DNA of 64,000 nt, taken from contig NBIV01000017.1 in assembly GCA_003194525.1 (NCBI GenBank), positions 434,001 to 498,000 of the forward strand, in the 5' to 3' direction. A program made the position numbers and the translations under genes. Below, piece after piece: positions 1 to 10,545 of this stretch. The stretch comes from Gracilariopsis chorda (taxonomy: Eukaryota > Rhodophyta > Florideophyceae > Gracilariales > Gracilariaceae). Numbering within the stretch: position 1 is the stretch's first letter; each line of letters begins with the position of its first letter. The notes beneath the pieces are model-generated. The model ran no database searches. It saw nothing but the letters and a program-made list of their open reading frames with translations, and was not told the origin of the DNA.

Positions 1-408
1 GGAGCCCAGACTTGGGAGAGTTATTCCAACTGCTTTGGTGTTCTCCTTTGTGTACGGTTTACCTACCGGTACTACCGTTTACCTACGTGACTACTCTCGT
101 GACAGAATTCCCCCATTCCTTCTTCCCTCTACACTGTTACTTTTTTGCTGCCCATGGCCCGTGTTTGCATGTGCCAAATACTTGGAAACGTTTCCTCTCT
201 CGAGGACAATGACACAAACACACTTCTTTTGCGGATACCCGATTATTGCCTCGTCCTCCCTTCGCCAGAGGCCACAGATGGCCTCGGCCTTACAACCCAA
301 CATATTCGTACCACCTCTGGGATGGATTTACGCGAAAGGGGTAACCTCTAACGAGGAAAGATCCGAAACATCTTTCAATATTCTCCCGCTCAGGGGAATT
401 ACACAACA
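1..408 (+). repeat. Right part of a gypsy-type LTR, cut by the window edge
   Basis: The first 408 bases follow, block for block, the right two thirds of the 672-bp LTRs at 45.3 and 54.4 kb. They share a pyrimidine-rich middle, a paired CCTC/GAGG-style stretch, a block close to CGAGGAAAGATCCGAAAC, and a terminus in ACACAACA that matches the GCACCACA end of those LTRs. Similarity is clear but far from identity, so this is an older or sister family. I see no internal gypsy coding after it, so it may be a solo LTR. The left end lies outside the window. Confidence 0.6.
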
Positions 409-3400
409 TTAATGGAAAAATTTGTCGTTATTATTGCAGAGCACTGGCTTGGCAAATTTGTTTTAAAAACGGACGTCTAATGGTCCATGCAGCAACCAAT
501 CAAAAAATGAAAGAATTTAAATACGTAACGTATGCACGCTATGCCATTGTTGTTGTTTTTCAGCCACTATACCGTCCATAAGGAAGTTTTGAGGAAGAAA
601 AAAGATATACTAGTAGAAAGAATAGAATAAAGTGTTACAGATCAAAAGTTGAACTATCAGTTCTATGGAGTAGTTTAGATACTCTAATGAACTACGCTTG
701 CGTATTACTAGATGCCGGTATTATGCATGAAAACTTTGACGCTTTCCATGCGGTGGCCAAAAAAAAGAATATTGAAATACATGTTACAGACATTGGAATT
801 CTATCTGATGAGTACAAAACTAATTGGGCACTTTTACTTGACAAATATCAGAAAGCGAGAGAATTGTTCAGGGCAATACATACCGAAAAGACAACCAGAA
901 TTGGCTTGCTTAGTTTGAATGGGTAAAAATGAGAATAGAAGAAATTCGTCAGATCGGATTATTGTGGAGAAATATTTTGGTCGCTTGTGCAATTTGTGGT
1001 CTGTTTTGTCTTTCACATTTAGAAGGAATAGAAAACGGTATGACAAAATTTTTAATTTTTGTTTGGGAATGAAAAACATGCATTTGACGTTGTCTCTGTT
1101 CCAAATTTTACATGAAGACATTTATGTGCGTATTTTGAACATGCAGTTTGATATTGGCGGAGATATCGGAAAAAAAGAAGGATGGCTGTTCAAAATGTCG
1201 CGAAAAACGCTAGCGCTGGATAGAAGTTCAGTTCCGTAATGTTGTGAGTGCTGACGAAACGCTGGATCCGCGTTTGTTATTGATAAGTACGTAAATTGCA
1301 GTTTTACTCGTGTGTCTAGCTAACTACTCTAGTACTACTCTTTACGATAAGTTTAGGAGTATAAGAATTGTTTGCATTACCTGCAATGTTGTAGGCTACA
1401 TTTGCATTAACTCTATATCAAAGCATATCCGACCTACATGCGCTTTAGTAGGGTAACTGCGTAACTGCTTTGTAGTCCTACTAGGTATAATTGCTGCGTA
1501 GAAGATGGTGTTCGTGTGAGCAAACGACTTTCAGGCTCCGCATGCTTTCCTGCATAATTCTAAGAAGTATAACTTTGACCACTCTTCTCTCGCAAGATGA
1601 GTGGAGGTGGCAGTTCTAGCAATCCGCGTATCAATCACCCTCAAAATTTTCAGTTTTATTCTTGGATCTAGACAGTTTCGTTGAGGTAACGCATTGCTAG
1701 CATTTGTTCTATAATTCGTGTTTGAACCAATGAATGACCGTCAACGATCGAACTACTTCGATGTAGGAGCTAGCGATGCTTTTCGAAGCAGAGCTGATAA
1801 AGACAATGTCATTGTATCAGCGGTTATATGCACGCAAGCAGAATGATCAGATTGGAACTTGCAGAACGACCCTGGTCTAAAAGCAATTTAAGCTCTATGT
1901 TAACTACGAGAAGCAATACACGAAAATGGACACAGAACAAAATTCGGCACTCAAGAAGGAGAAGGAAATTGGTAACAGTTTCAAGAAGAACAAAAAGGCT
2001 AGTGTCTATCCGCCTGGATGTAATGTTGCCAAATAATTAATTTTTGAAGGTTTTGAACCTTTCATACACGCGTCAGAAACGGTGTTTTTGAATCAAAAAA
2101 GGCTGTTTTCTGAAGCTCTGTAGTAAACTTGATATATTTTTCAAGCACATCTCTATCAACCCATCTGGTTGTCTTATGTTTCTGCTTCTCACCGAGCAGA
2201 AACAAGAGAGGCTTTGAATTTTTGCTATACAAAAAAAGGTTGCATAACTTATACGGACTACAAACGGCGAGAAAATCCGATCAAAATAACTATAATTAAA
2301 GGTTAAGTTGATTATTTTGACCTCATAATAGGTCAGTGGTCCGATAGACACTACGATGCCGATCAATTCAAGAAGATAAAAGATTCAGGCAGAGAATCAA
2401 ACTGAATGCAGAGAAAGATGACATGCGCCCGCTATCGCGACTGGCATTTTAGCGCATCGTACTCTCGAACGCCAGTTTTCCCAGCAACTCTGATGGAATC
2501 AATTATCAGAAACCACTAAACCAGATGTACTAATCTTCTAATCTTCTGTACAAACACGGCATGTAACTTAGCGCTGTGCTGTCACTGCAAACTGTTGATG
2601 AGTAGCTGGCACTGTCGCAGTAAGATTTTGATGGCGATCGTGATTAGTACGGGGGGTCTACACAATCGGCAAGCTGCGGATAGCCTGCAAACCGGACAGT
2701 TCTTCTCTAGCAGATTGATGAGCTCGTCAAAGGGCTCAAGCGAGCCACCGGGCATTGGCGGCGATGCTCATGTGCATTGTTCAGTTGTAAGCGTGCGCCA
2801 CGGCCGCACAGTGGCGGTAAGCGGAGCGAACAATGATTCATGTGACGGACGCGTGTAACGCACCATACTAATAGGTCACATGCCTTTTGTTCCAAGGCGC
2901 GACGTTCAGAGTGCGGCAGATGCGGCGTGAACGGTAGTTTAGCAAGCGATCTGGCGCCAGTGCGCGGAGCGTTACTTGCAACGCACCGAACCGTGGTGGG
3001 CGGAATGTGCACCAGAACGCGGCACGCCGTAGGGCGTGCAGTGTGACAGAGCGTGGCCGATGGGCCCTGCATCAGGACGCGGAAGGTCGGTGGCCAGCGC
3101 GCAAGAGCGACGCGGGTTGGTTGTGTGTCAGAGCGTGGAAGATGGACCGTCGGGCAGCACGCCAGAGCAGGTGGGCAGTAGTGCTGAAGAGAGCGGCGGG
3201 CGGGCCACCAGGGCGCCAAAACGCCACGGATGAACGGACTGTGAATTTCTGCGCTCTTATTGTTCGTCATTTTGCTGTTCAAGAGCGATAGATCTTTAGT
3301 TGTTGGAAAAGGGACAGTGAGGGCTAACAAGCCAAGACCAATAGCTCAGAAGAACTGAGATCTTACAGAAAGATCCAGAAGATCCACAATGTTCCCGGAA

Positions 3401-3480
3401 GTTCTGGGAGGATGATTGAAAGGCTACGAGGTATCTTAATCCAACAGGAATGATGCGTCAGTTTATCAACAGAAACAATG
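409..3480. other. No confident gene; AT-rich then GC-rich DNA
   Basis: From about 409 to 2600 the DNA is AT-rich. Short frames at 687-926 (79 codons, ATG) and 919-1239 follow each other in different frames and resemble nothing I recognise. From about 2700 to 3290 the base composition swings to GC-rich, and long overlapping frames open on both strands, as expected from composition alone. I see no domain, promoter or RNA gene in either part. Confidence 0.5.
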
Positions 3481-3484
3481 ACGA
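3481..3484. repeat. Target-site duplication of Gypsy-1, left copy
   Basis: The bases ACGA directly precede the 5' LTR and recur directly after the 3' LTR at 8391-8394. A 4-bp duplication is normal for Ty3/gypsy integration and fixes both outer ends of the element. Confidence 0.65.
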
Positions 3485-3714
3485 TGATTGCAACAGTGTT
3501 TCATTAGATGAAGCGCACCTGAATGCGCCTGAACGTGTAATTGGGTGTAGAGTACTATGGACGTTTAATTGGGCTCAGGTTAAGGGTCGTGAAAGTATCA
3601 CAAGAGCTGCATATAAGCGTGCTGGAGAGAAAAGAGCAGAGAAAAGAGGCATCGATCAGTCAGAGAGAATAAAGCTTCTACATCCTAGCCACTTGTTTCA
3701 TAACCCTCGTTGCA
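3485..3714 (+). repeat. Gypsy-1 5' LTR
   Basis: It starts TGATTGCAAC and ends TCGTTGCA, giving the usual TG...CA ends, and pairs with the copy at 8162-8390. At about 230 bp it is short for a gypsy LTR. It contains an AATAAA motif (in GAGAATAAAGC) near its right end that could serve as the polyadenylation signal. Confidence 0.85.
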
Positions 3715-3732
3715 CTGGTAAGCATCGCTGCA

Positions 3733-4500
3733 ATGGAAGCTCAGAATCTCCCTGTGTCAATCAACCACAAGCCGAATAAACCGGAATGCTTTAGTGGAAA
3801 TTGCGATTTTCTCGTTGTGAACACTTGGCTCTACAAAGTGGAACAGTACTTTGTTTTAATTCAAGTAGCAAATACCAACGTGGTGCTTTCTGACGCAAAC
3901 AGCATAACTTTTGCTACAACAATTTTAAGTGGTACAGCAGCAATTTGGTGGTATACAGTTTCGAAGGCAAATGGAGTCCCACAGTGATAGGATGGCTTTT
4001 TTACAGCAATCAGACGTGAATTTGTTCCTGAAGATCACGAACGCCGACCCAGAGATTCTCTCAGAGCCTGCAAGCTGACTGGCTCCGTGGCAAGCTGCTT
4101 GTCTGACTTCCGCAATATCGTGCTCACTATTTAAGATAGGAGTGCAAGTGAAAAGTGGGATACGTTTGTCAGTGGTCTTAAGTCGAAAATCCTATTCGAA
4201 GTTCGAAAGTCACACTGTGCTGAATTTGAGGAGGCCACGAAAATTGCAATGCGTGTAGAAGCCGCCTTTGCAGGTGTTTCTATCGGACGGCAAACCTTTG
4301 GCTTGACCTCTGCTTCGGCACCGAATGACGTACTGGATCTTATCGAAATTGACAACACCGAACTACGCCGAACAGAACGTTCGAAGCAATGATTGATCGA
4401 TATTCGTAACAACGCATGCTTTAAGTGCCACAAAGCCGGATGCCGCCCCCGGAAGCATCGTGTTGGTGCGCAGCGTAATGCGACGGTATCGAATATCGAA
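3733..4500 (+). pseudogene. Gypsy-1 gag remains
   Basis: The first stretch encodes a retrotransposon gag-like segment (ECFSGNCDFLVVNTWLYKVE followed by a GTAAIWWY segment). This is the typical gag pattern of a W-x3-E helix and a later aromatic pair. Further gag-like sequence follows to about 4.5 kb. It is part of Gypsy-1 and is broken. Confidence 0.65.
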
Positions 4501-4607
4501 AGAGCTTTGGCGGCAGACGGTGATGATGATGGTTCTGATAGCCCGGAAAACTAAAGCGTTCTTTCGAAAATAATAAGAGCACGTCGAAAGAACTTTTATG
4601 TAATAAC

Positions 4608-7600
4608 GTGTCGCCTCACTCTGTGCAACAGAGTTTGAAGATTATTCGTTGTGTTCCTTTACTGGTGTTGTCCGTGACAGTTAATGACATACCTACACGA
4701 ATACTCAAAGATGACGGATGTACCTCTAATGTGATTTCAAAAGCATTTGCTGTAGCCAATAGAGATGAATTAGAATTTTGTCCGATTCTCATGGATATTT
4801 GCCACTCCAAGCAGAACTCTAGTGAAATTTCTACCAAAAGGATTGCTAATGGCACCCTCCGCATTGGTAACTACTCGTATACAGCAAACTGGATTTTCGC
4901 TGATGCTGGTTACGAGGTTCTCTTGGGTATGCCATGGCATGTGGACTGTAACCTGAAAACAGATTATCAGGCCGGTACTGTATCTGTGAATGGCCTTGAG
5001 CTCTCTGCTCAACCTGTGCCTCGTCAAGTCACACGCCGTGTCCTATCTATGGTGGTCAAGCAGTTTTGTCGTGCTCTCCGCCAGCCCAGGTTGGGCATGC
5101 AGTTCTTTCGGGTGGCTCAAGTGAGCAATGCGGAATTTCACGCTGCAAGCCCAGCCCAACACGATCCAAAAGCTGAAATTTTGAACAAAAACGATGAACA
5201 GCTACGTACCATACTGCGTGAATATGAGGATGTTTTCCAGGCCGAGCTACCCTCCGGCCTTCCTCCTTCTCGCAACATAGATCATGCGATCGAATTGTTG
5301 CCGGGTGCAAAGCCTCCTCATCGTGCCCCTTATCAGCTTTCCCCTGTTGAGTTATTGGCCGCTCGGGAATATGTTGACAAACTACTCCAGTCAGGAAAAA
5401 TTAGGCCTAGTCGTTCCCTTTATGGGGCTCTGCTTTTCTTTGTGAAAGAGCCAGGGCACGACTTGCGTGGTGTTGTGGATTACAGAGCCCTAAATCGTAT
5501 TACCAAACGGAACAACGCTCCGCTTCCTCGTTGTGATGAAATGTTTGATCGCTTGGGTCAAGCCCGTTACTTTTCAAAGTTGGATCTTAAGACAGGGTTT
5601 CATCAGATCCGACTCCGCCCCTCCGATATCGAGAAGACCACGTTTAACACTAAGTATGGACAATTCGAGTATCTGGTCATGCCTATGGGTCTCTGCGATG
5701 CACCTGCGTCGTTCCAGTCTTTTTTGAACGGAGTTCTTCATTATTGTATCGACTGCTTCTTGGTCGTGTATATCGACGAAATTCTCATATATAGCCGAGC
5801 ACGTGAGGAGCATTTGGACCACATCCGGTCTGTTTTGGAGCGATTGCGCAAACATTCGCTGTATGTTTCACCGAAGAAATGCTCCTTCATGGCATCTGAG
5901 ACAGAATTTCTTGGCTTGAAGGTCAGCGGTGAAGGGCTCTTCGTCCAACCGGGGAAGGTTGAGGTAATTCGGAACTGGCCTCGACCTATTAATGTTAATG
6001 AGCTTCGCAGTTTCTTGGGGCTTGTTCAGTTTTTCCGGCGCTTTATTCCACAGTTCTCGCTGCGGGCTGCTCCACTCACCACTCTCACAGTGAAGGGCTC
6101 GACTATTAGAGATTGGAATCAGGAGTGTGACTGAACCTTTTTAGAACTGAAGGAAGCGCTTATCTCCGCTCCAGTTCTTATTGCTCCAGATTGGTCAAAA
6201 CCGTTTCGCCTTCACATTGATGCTTCGCAGTTGGCCATTGGCGCTACTCTCACCCAGCTCGACGACGACAGTCGTGATCGTGCTATAGCCTACAAATCTC
6301 GCAAACTAACCTCGGCTGAGCGCAATTATACGGCGAATGAGCGCGAGCTTCTGGCGCTTGTGTTCGCCCTGCAGCGATTCCGTTGTTATCTCGAAGGATC
6401 CACTTTCGATGCTTACACGGACAATGAAGTTGTTGAAAACTTTATGAAAAAGAAGTCACTAAATCGCCGTGAGGCTCGCTGGCTGGATGTTTTGGCTACG
6501 TTCAATATTCGCAAGATGAAGCTGGTCAGTGGAAAGCTACATGTTCTTGGAGACGCTTTATTCCGTATCCTGGATCGTGCAGTGGTGCAGCAGATCCAAT
6601 TTGTGACTCTGTCCTTTTCAGAGCTTGAAGATGCTTTGTCAAAGTATGAGCATGATCAATTCTTCGGTTCGATAAATGCAGCGCTGGCAGGCAATTGGCC
6701 TGAGAACCCTAAGCATCGTAAGCGGATTGAGCTCATGTTGCCTTCCTTTTCAAATGAAGGATGGCGACTGCGGTACAAAGAAAAGCTTTGTGTACCGTCA
6801 TCCTGCTGTCGGCAAGTCTTGGAAATGGCCCATGATTCCAAGGTAGGTGGTCATTTTGCATTTACAAAGACTCTCGCGCGTTTGGTTGAGTTTCACTGGA
6901 AGCAGAAGGCCAGGGACGTAAAGCGATATTGCGATGGTTGCAGTACATGTCAACAACAGAAGGACTTTCAGGGACAGACATTGAATGATCCCACCCCCCT
7001 TCCAGTCCCAGCTCGCCGATGGGGTATGATTGCCACTGACTTTATTGTCAAACTTCCAAAGACGGACCGTGGATATGATGCTATTGCTACCTGGGTGGAC
7101 AAATTGTCAAGAAGAGTTCGTTTTGTGACTAGCAAAGAGAAGGATGCAGCACCAGAGGTGGAAAAGGCCTTTTCTACCCATATCTTCCCGCACCATAGTC
7201 TGCCCGACTCTATTTTATCTGATCGCGATCCACGTTTTATTTCCCACTTCTGTGGTTCGTTGATGGATCTGTGCGGAGTGAGGACACGCATGTCTTCGGC
7301 CGGACATCCTCAAACGAATGGAGCTTCTGAAGTCATGAATAGAATGGTTGAAAACTACATTCGATGTTTTTGCTCGTTTGAGCAGATGGATTGGGATGTT
7401 TTACTTCCAAGTGCTGACTTTGACTACAACTGGGCTGTTTCCGAAGATATTGGGCTGTTTCCATTTGAAGTCTACTTGGGATGGACGCCAAAAGCTCCGT
7501 TGGACAGTCTGTTTCAAGCTACAACCCCTCTCGAACTTCTTTTTGTTTTCGAGATCGTCTTCAGGCTGTCACAGATGACGCAGTGTATGCTCATCAACTT

Positions 7601-7963
7601 GCGAAGGCCCGAAAAACCGCAGAAGCTAGTGTTCATTATAAGAAGCCTACGTATCAAGTTGGGGATTATGTCTGGGTGTACCTGAAATTGTTCAAAGATT
7701 CGTACTCCAAGGCACAGGAATCTTCTAAGTTATCTGCCCGCAGATTTGGACCGTTCCAAATCTTAGAGCTGATTGGAAAAAATGCCGTCCGGTTAGACTT
7801 CCCCGCTCACGTATGGACCGACCCTGTAGTTCATGTGTCTCACACTGAGCCACATCGTGTGCAGCCTATGAACATTGCGGAGCAAACGCCTTGTACCCCA
7901 ACTCCAGTTATGTTGTCATCAAGAATCAATCGGTATAACGTGGACCGCATTCTCGCCCACTGA
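4608..7963 (+). pseudogene. Gypsy-1 pol remains (PR-RT-RH-IN)
   Basis: The region encodes an aspartic protease-like motif, then a reverse transcriptase with recognisable fingers and palm (KLDLKTGFHQIRL, FEYLVMPMGLCDAPASFQ). An RNase H segment follows (AYTDNEVVENF), then an integrase zinc finger (YCDGCSTCQQQK) and catalytic core (IATDFIVKLPKT, LSDRDPRF). The C-terminal segment (YQVGDYVWVYLK) is the integrase beta-barrel region. These are standard Ty3/gypsy pol parts in the standard order. It is broken and shown only as a fossil. Confidence 0.85.
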
Positions 7964-8161
7964 AAAGAGGACGAGGATATCAATGGCTTACGCTGTTGGA
8001 AACTTCCAACACGCATGATGCTCAATGGCAACCCACAAGAGAGTTTGTGGATGCACAGGGTACGCTAACGAAAGCGTTTCTAGATTACGTTATTAAGAAC
8101 AACCTTCTTACACAATTGCATTGAAGCATCAACGTGGTCGTCAATAATGCCGGGAATACAA

Positions 8162-8390
8162 TGGTGCGACAGTGTTTAATTTGATAAAGCGCAACTGAAC
8201 GCACCTCAATGTGTAATTGGGTGTAGAGTACTATGGAATTTTAATTGAACTCAAGGAAAGGGCCATGAAAGTATCACAATAGATGTATATAATCGTGCTA
8301 GAGAGAAAGGATCACACATAAGAGGCATCGATCAGTCAGAGAGAATAAAGCTTCTACATCCTAACCACTTGTTTCATAACCTTCGTTGCA
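8162..8390 (+). repeat. Gypsy-1 3' LTR
   Basis: It starts TGGTGCGACA and ends TCGTTGCA. It aligns along its whole length with 3485-3714, and the last 70 bases are nearly identical. ACGA follows directly, matching the left flank. Confidence 0.85.
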
Positions 8391-10456
8391 ACGATGGCTT
8401 TAGCCAAAATAGCGCCGGCTATATTTGTTGTTAGGAAGCCACAAGATGTCTGGTGTTGAACAGGAGTAATGTGACAGTTGGTCAACAGAACAACCAAAGA
8501 AGATTGCAACTTACGAATGTTGACCAGCGGCAGTATTATCTTTCAGTGAATGCAGGGCGTAGAATGTATGTATCATATGTGGGCCTATCACTTGGTATTT
8601 GAAATAATTGCCTCTCCAAGCTGGATTCTAGTGTTAGCTTTTTGGCTACAGTACTTACTATAATAGTTACTTTTACGGAGGTTTTTAATTGCGTGGAGCT
8701 CCCGCCAAACGGGAGTTTGACTGACACGCAAAAATGGGCTGGGAGCTGCGATGACGCTCTGCCGAAAGCGAGCTTCACCCCTTCAAATAGACCGCAGAGG
8801 CCTTCTCTTGGTCGAAAAGAAAAGGAGACATCGAAAGAACACCGTAAAGTGCACCATCATTGTTTCAAAGATCGCCTTTGCCGAAGTGGGGCCGGCTAGA
8901 TATGTTGAAGCACCACAGCCAAAATTGGCTCAAAATAAATCTACTTCAGCGGTGCCCTAGAAAAATCATTCTTTTCTGCGCGGATTCACATTTTATGATG
9001 CACAAAGATATCTTCGAAGTTTGCATGCAGACTCCACTTGTGTTTTCTACATATGGACATGGACATGGGTTTTTGGCACTGCACCGGGAAAAGAATGAAA
9101 AATAATTCATGTTTACTAAGCGAAAATTTAAAAACAAATCTGGTAGAAAGATTCTGAAGTGTCTCTTCCGTGGGGTCGCTCTTTGAGCGACCCCAAAATC
9201 GTGGACAATGGACAAGATAGATTCTTGTCCATGTCCATATGTAGAAAGGGGCTAAGAATCTTCCATTAAACCCAGAATTGCATTTTCTGCACTGCTTTTT
9301 ATTTTGCTCCACGATTTCCTCGACGGGACGAGCGCGGAGGCAAGTCGGAGAGGAAATTGGCAGGGTGGCAAGCGCGTTGACTGGCGAGCGGAGAGTGGGG
9401 TAGGGGGAATAGACATGCGAAAATACGATGAGTGCAGGGGTGAGGAAGATGGCGTTAGTAACTTATCTGTCAAGACCACGTGCGACGCGATGCGAATTGA
9501 GCTCACTAAGGGTAGCGGTACTGCTAACCCTTTACGTGAAATCGAAGTGTAGCGTGAGGGGGATGGATGCGTGCGTGTGGTTTGGGTGTTTTATTGAAAG
9601 TTTTGGTTACCTTCGCGTGACCGTATTTTACCACAAACGTCCGACCGCGGAACGTTTGCACTGAATTTGTGCAATATCTGCGTAACTCTCAGTTATCGCT
9701 ACCCTTGGCACCAAAGGTACCCTTGGATAAATGGTTACTGATCAACCGCGGCACTCCGGGAGAATCTGAAATCGCAACCGTCGTCAAGGAAGAGGAACCA
9801 TTTCACTTCCACAGGCCCATGCCGACACAAGTTTTTTTGTGCATGAGCTAACAAATTCGTTTCGTTGAAGTCGCTCCACGTTAATAGGGCTAGAGGTTTA
9901 TCCCCAAACAGTACCCCTTTGCGTAACATTACGTGCAGCTGTGTCACACAAACAACGATGTCTTTGACGTTGAGCTTCTCTCTCTCTTTTTTGCGGGCAC
10001 ACTAGACGTGGAGCTTGCCTCGCTGCGTTCCCTCCTCTGGTATACTAGATAAGTTTAGGAGCCCCTGCACATCCTTAACCACTTGCAATCGATTACGCAT
10101 TGCGCGGACGGCACGTTGTCCCAGAGAACTAATAACTGCAAAAGGTGTCTCATAACCTCATTACCGTCATACCCCAGCCTATCATTCTTCGAAAAAGGCC
10201 CCCCAGAATACTCTCGTTCCAAGCCAAACTACAACGTGAGCGAGAATTTGCCTCTTCGGAGCCGTAACCTTTTCGCGCAAACGTTTGGACGGCTACAGTG
10301 TTACAGCACTAGCCCTTAACCCTTGAGCCTACTAAAGGGTTAGCGCTACCTCTTTCCACTTGAGCCATGCACACTTGGCACACACAGCTCCCCCTTTGCT
10401 CCATGCCCCACCTGTCGCTGCTATCATGTTATTCTTGCGCACCTTTTGTAATCTTC
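8391..10456. other. Intergenic, with one foldback element
   Basis: No convincing gene is present. Frames such as 9304-9552 lack an ATG start or any known domain. The stretch holds the foldback element at 9045-9246 and, near its end, short inverted AACCCTT/AAGGGTT motifs at about 10317-10341 just ahead of the next promoter. Confidence 0.5.
9045..9246. repeat. Foldback / MITE-like element, about 200 bp
   Basis: Two 21-bp arms, 9045-9065 and 9226-9246, are exact reverse complements; each reads TTCTACATATGGACATGGAC plus one base. Between them lies a perfect 11-bp hairpin (TGGGGTCGCTC, loop TTT, GAGCGACCCCA, 9171-9195). There is no coding capacity. The arms and size fit a miniature inverted-repeat element, but no target duplication is obvious and I know no family match. 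Confidence 0.55.
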
Positions 10457-10464
10457 TATATAAG
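10457..10464 (+). promoter_or_regulatory. TATA box of the GCC2/GCC3 gene
   Basis: TATATAAG lies 82 bases before the ATG at 10546, leaving room for a start site near 10485-10490 and a short leader. Its position supports the ATG at 10546 over the upstream in-frame non-ATG codons. Confidence 0.6.
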
Positions 10465-10545
10465 CCCATCACAACCGCGCGTTTCTCAACAGTTGCTGTT
10501 CCGGTTTTACCTCTAAGACCGAAATCTGTCATCTCTACCGCCCAG

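Larger units (their letters stand above)
3485..8390 (+). mobile_element. Ty3/gypsy LTR retrotransposon fossil (Gypsy-1)
   Basis: This is a full-span but broken element, bounded by short LTRs and a 4-bp duplication. A primer-binding-type TGG starts one base after the 5' LTR. The order is gag remains (about 3.73-4.5 kb), protease (LKDDGCTSNVI near 4.71 kb), reverse transcriptase (about 5.2-5.9 kb), RNase H (about 6.2-6.55 kb), and integrase with an HHCC-type finger (about 6.85-6.96 kb) and catalytic core (7.0-7.4 kb). An integrase C-terminus follows, with a short chromodomain-like start (NVDRILAH) near 7.96 kb. This order with pol after gag is the Ty3/gypsy order. The LTRs are roughly 85 % identical by eye, so it is old. 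I estimate about five to eight breaks. Confidence 0.9.

Noticed and set aside
2595-3330. Overlapping long frames on both strands in GC-rich DNA
   Set aside because: Open in several frames at once, often without ATG, no domain; expected from low stop-codon density at high GC.
9507-10345. AACCCTTTA/TAAAGGGTT pair as ends of an 0.8-kb element
   Set aside because: Only about 12 bp match, no target duplication, and several similar short words occur in between.
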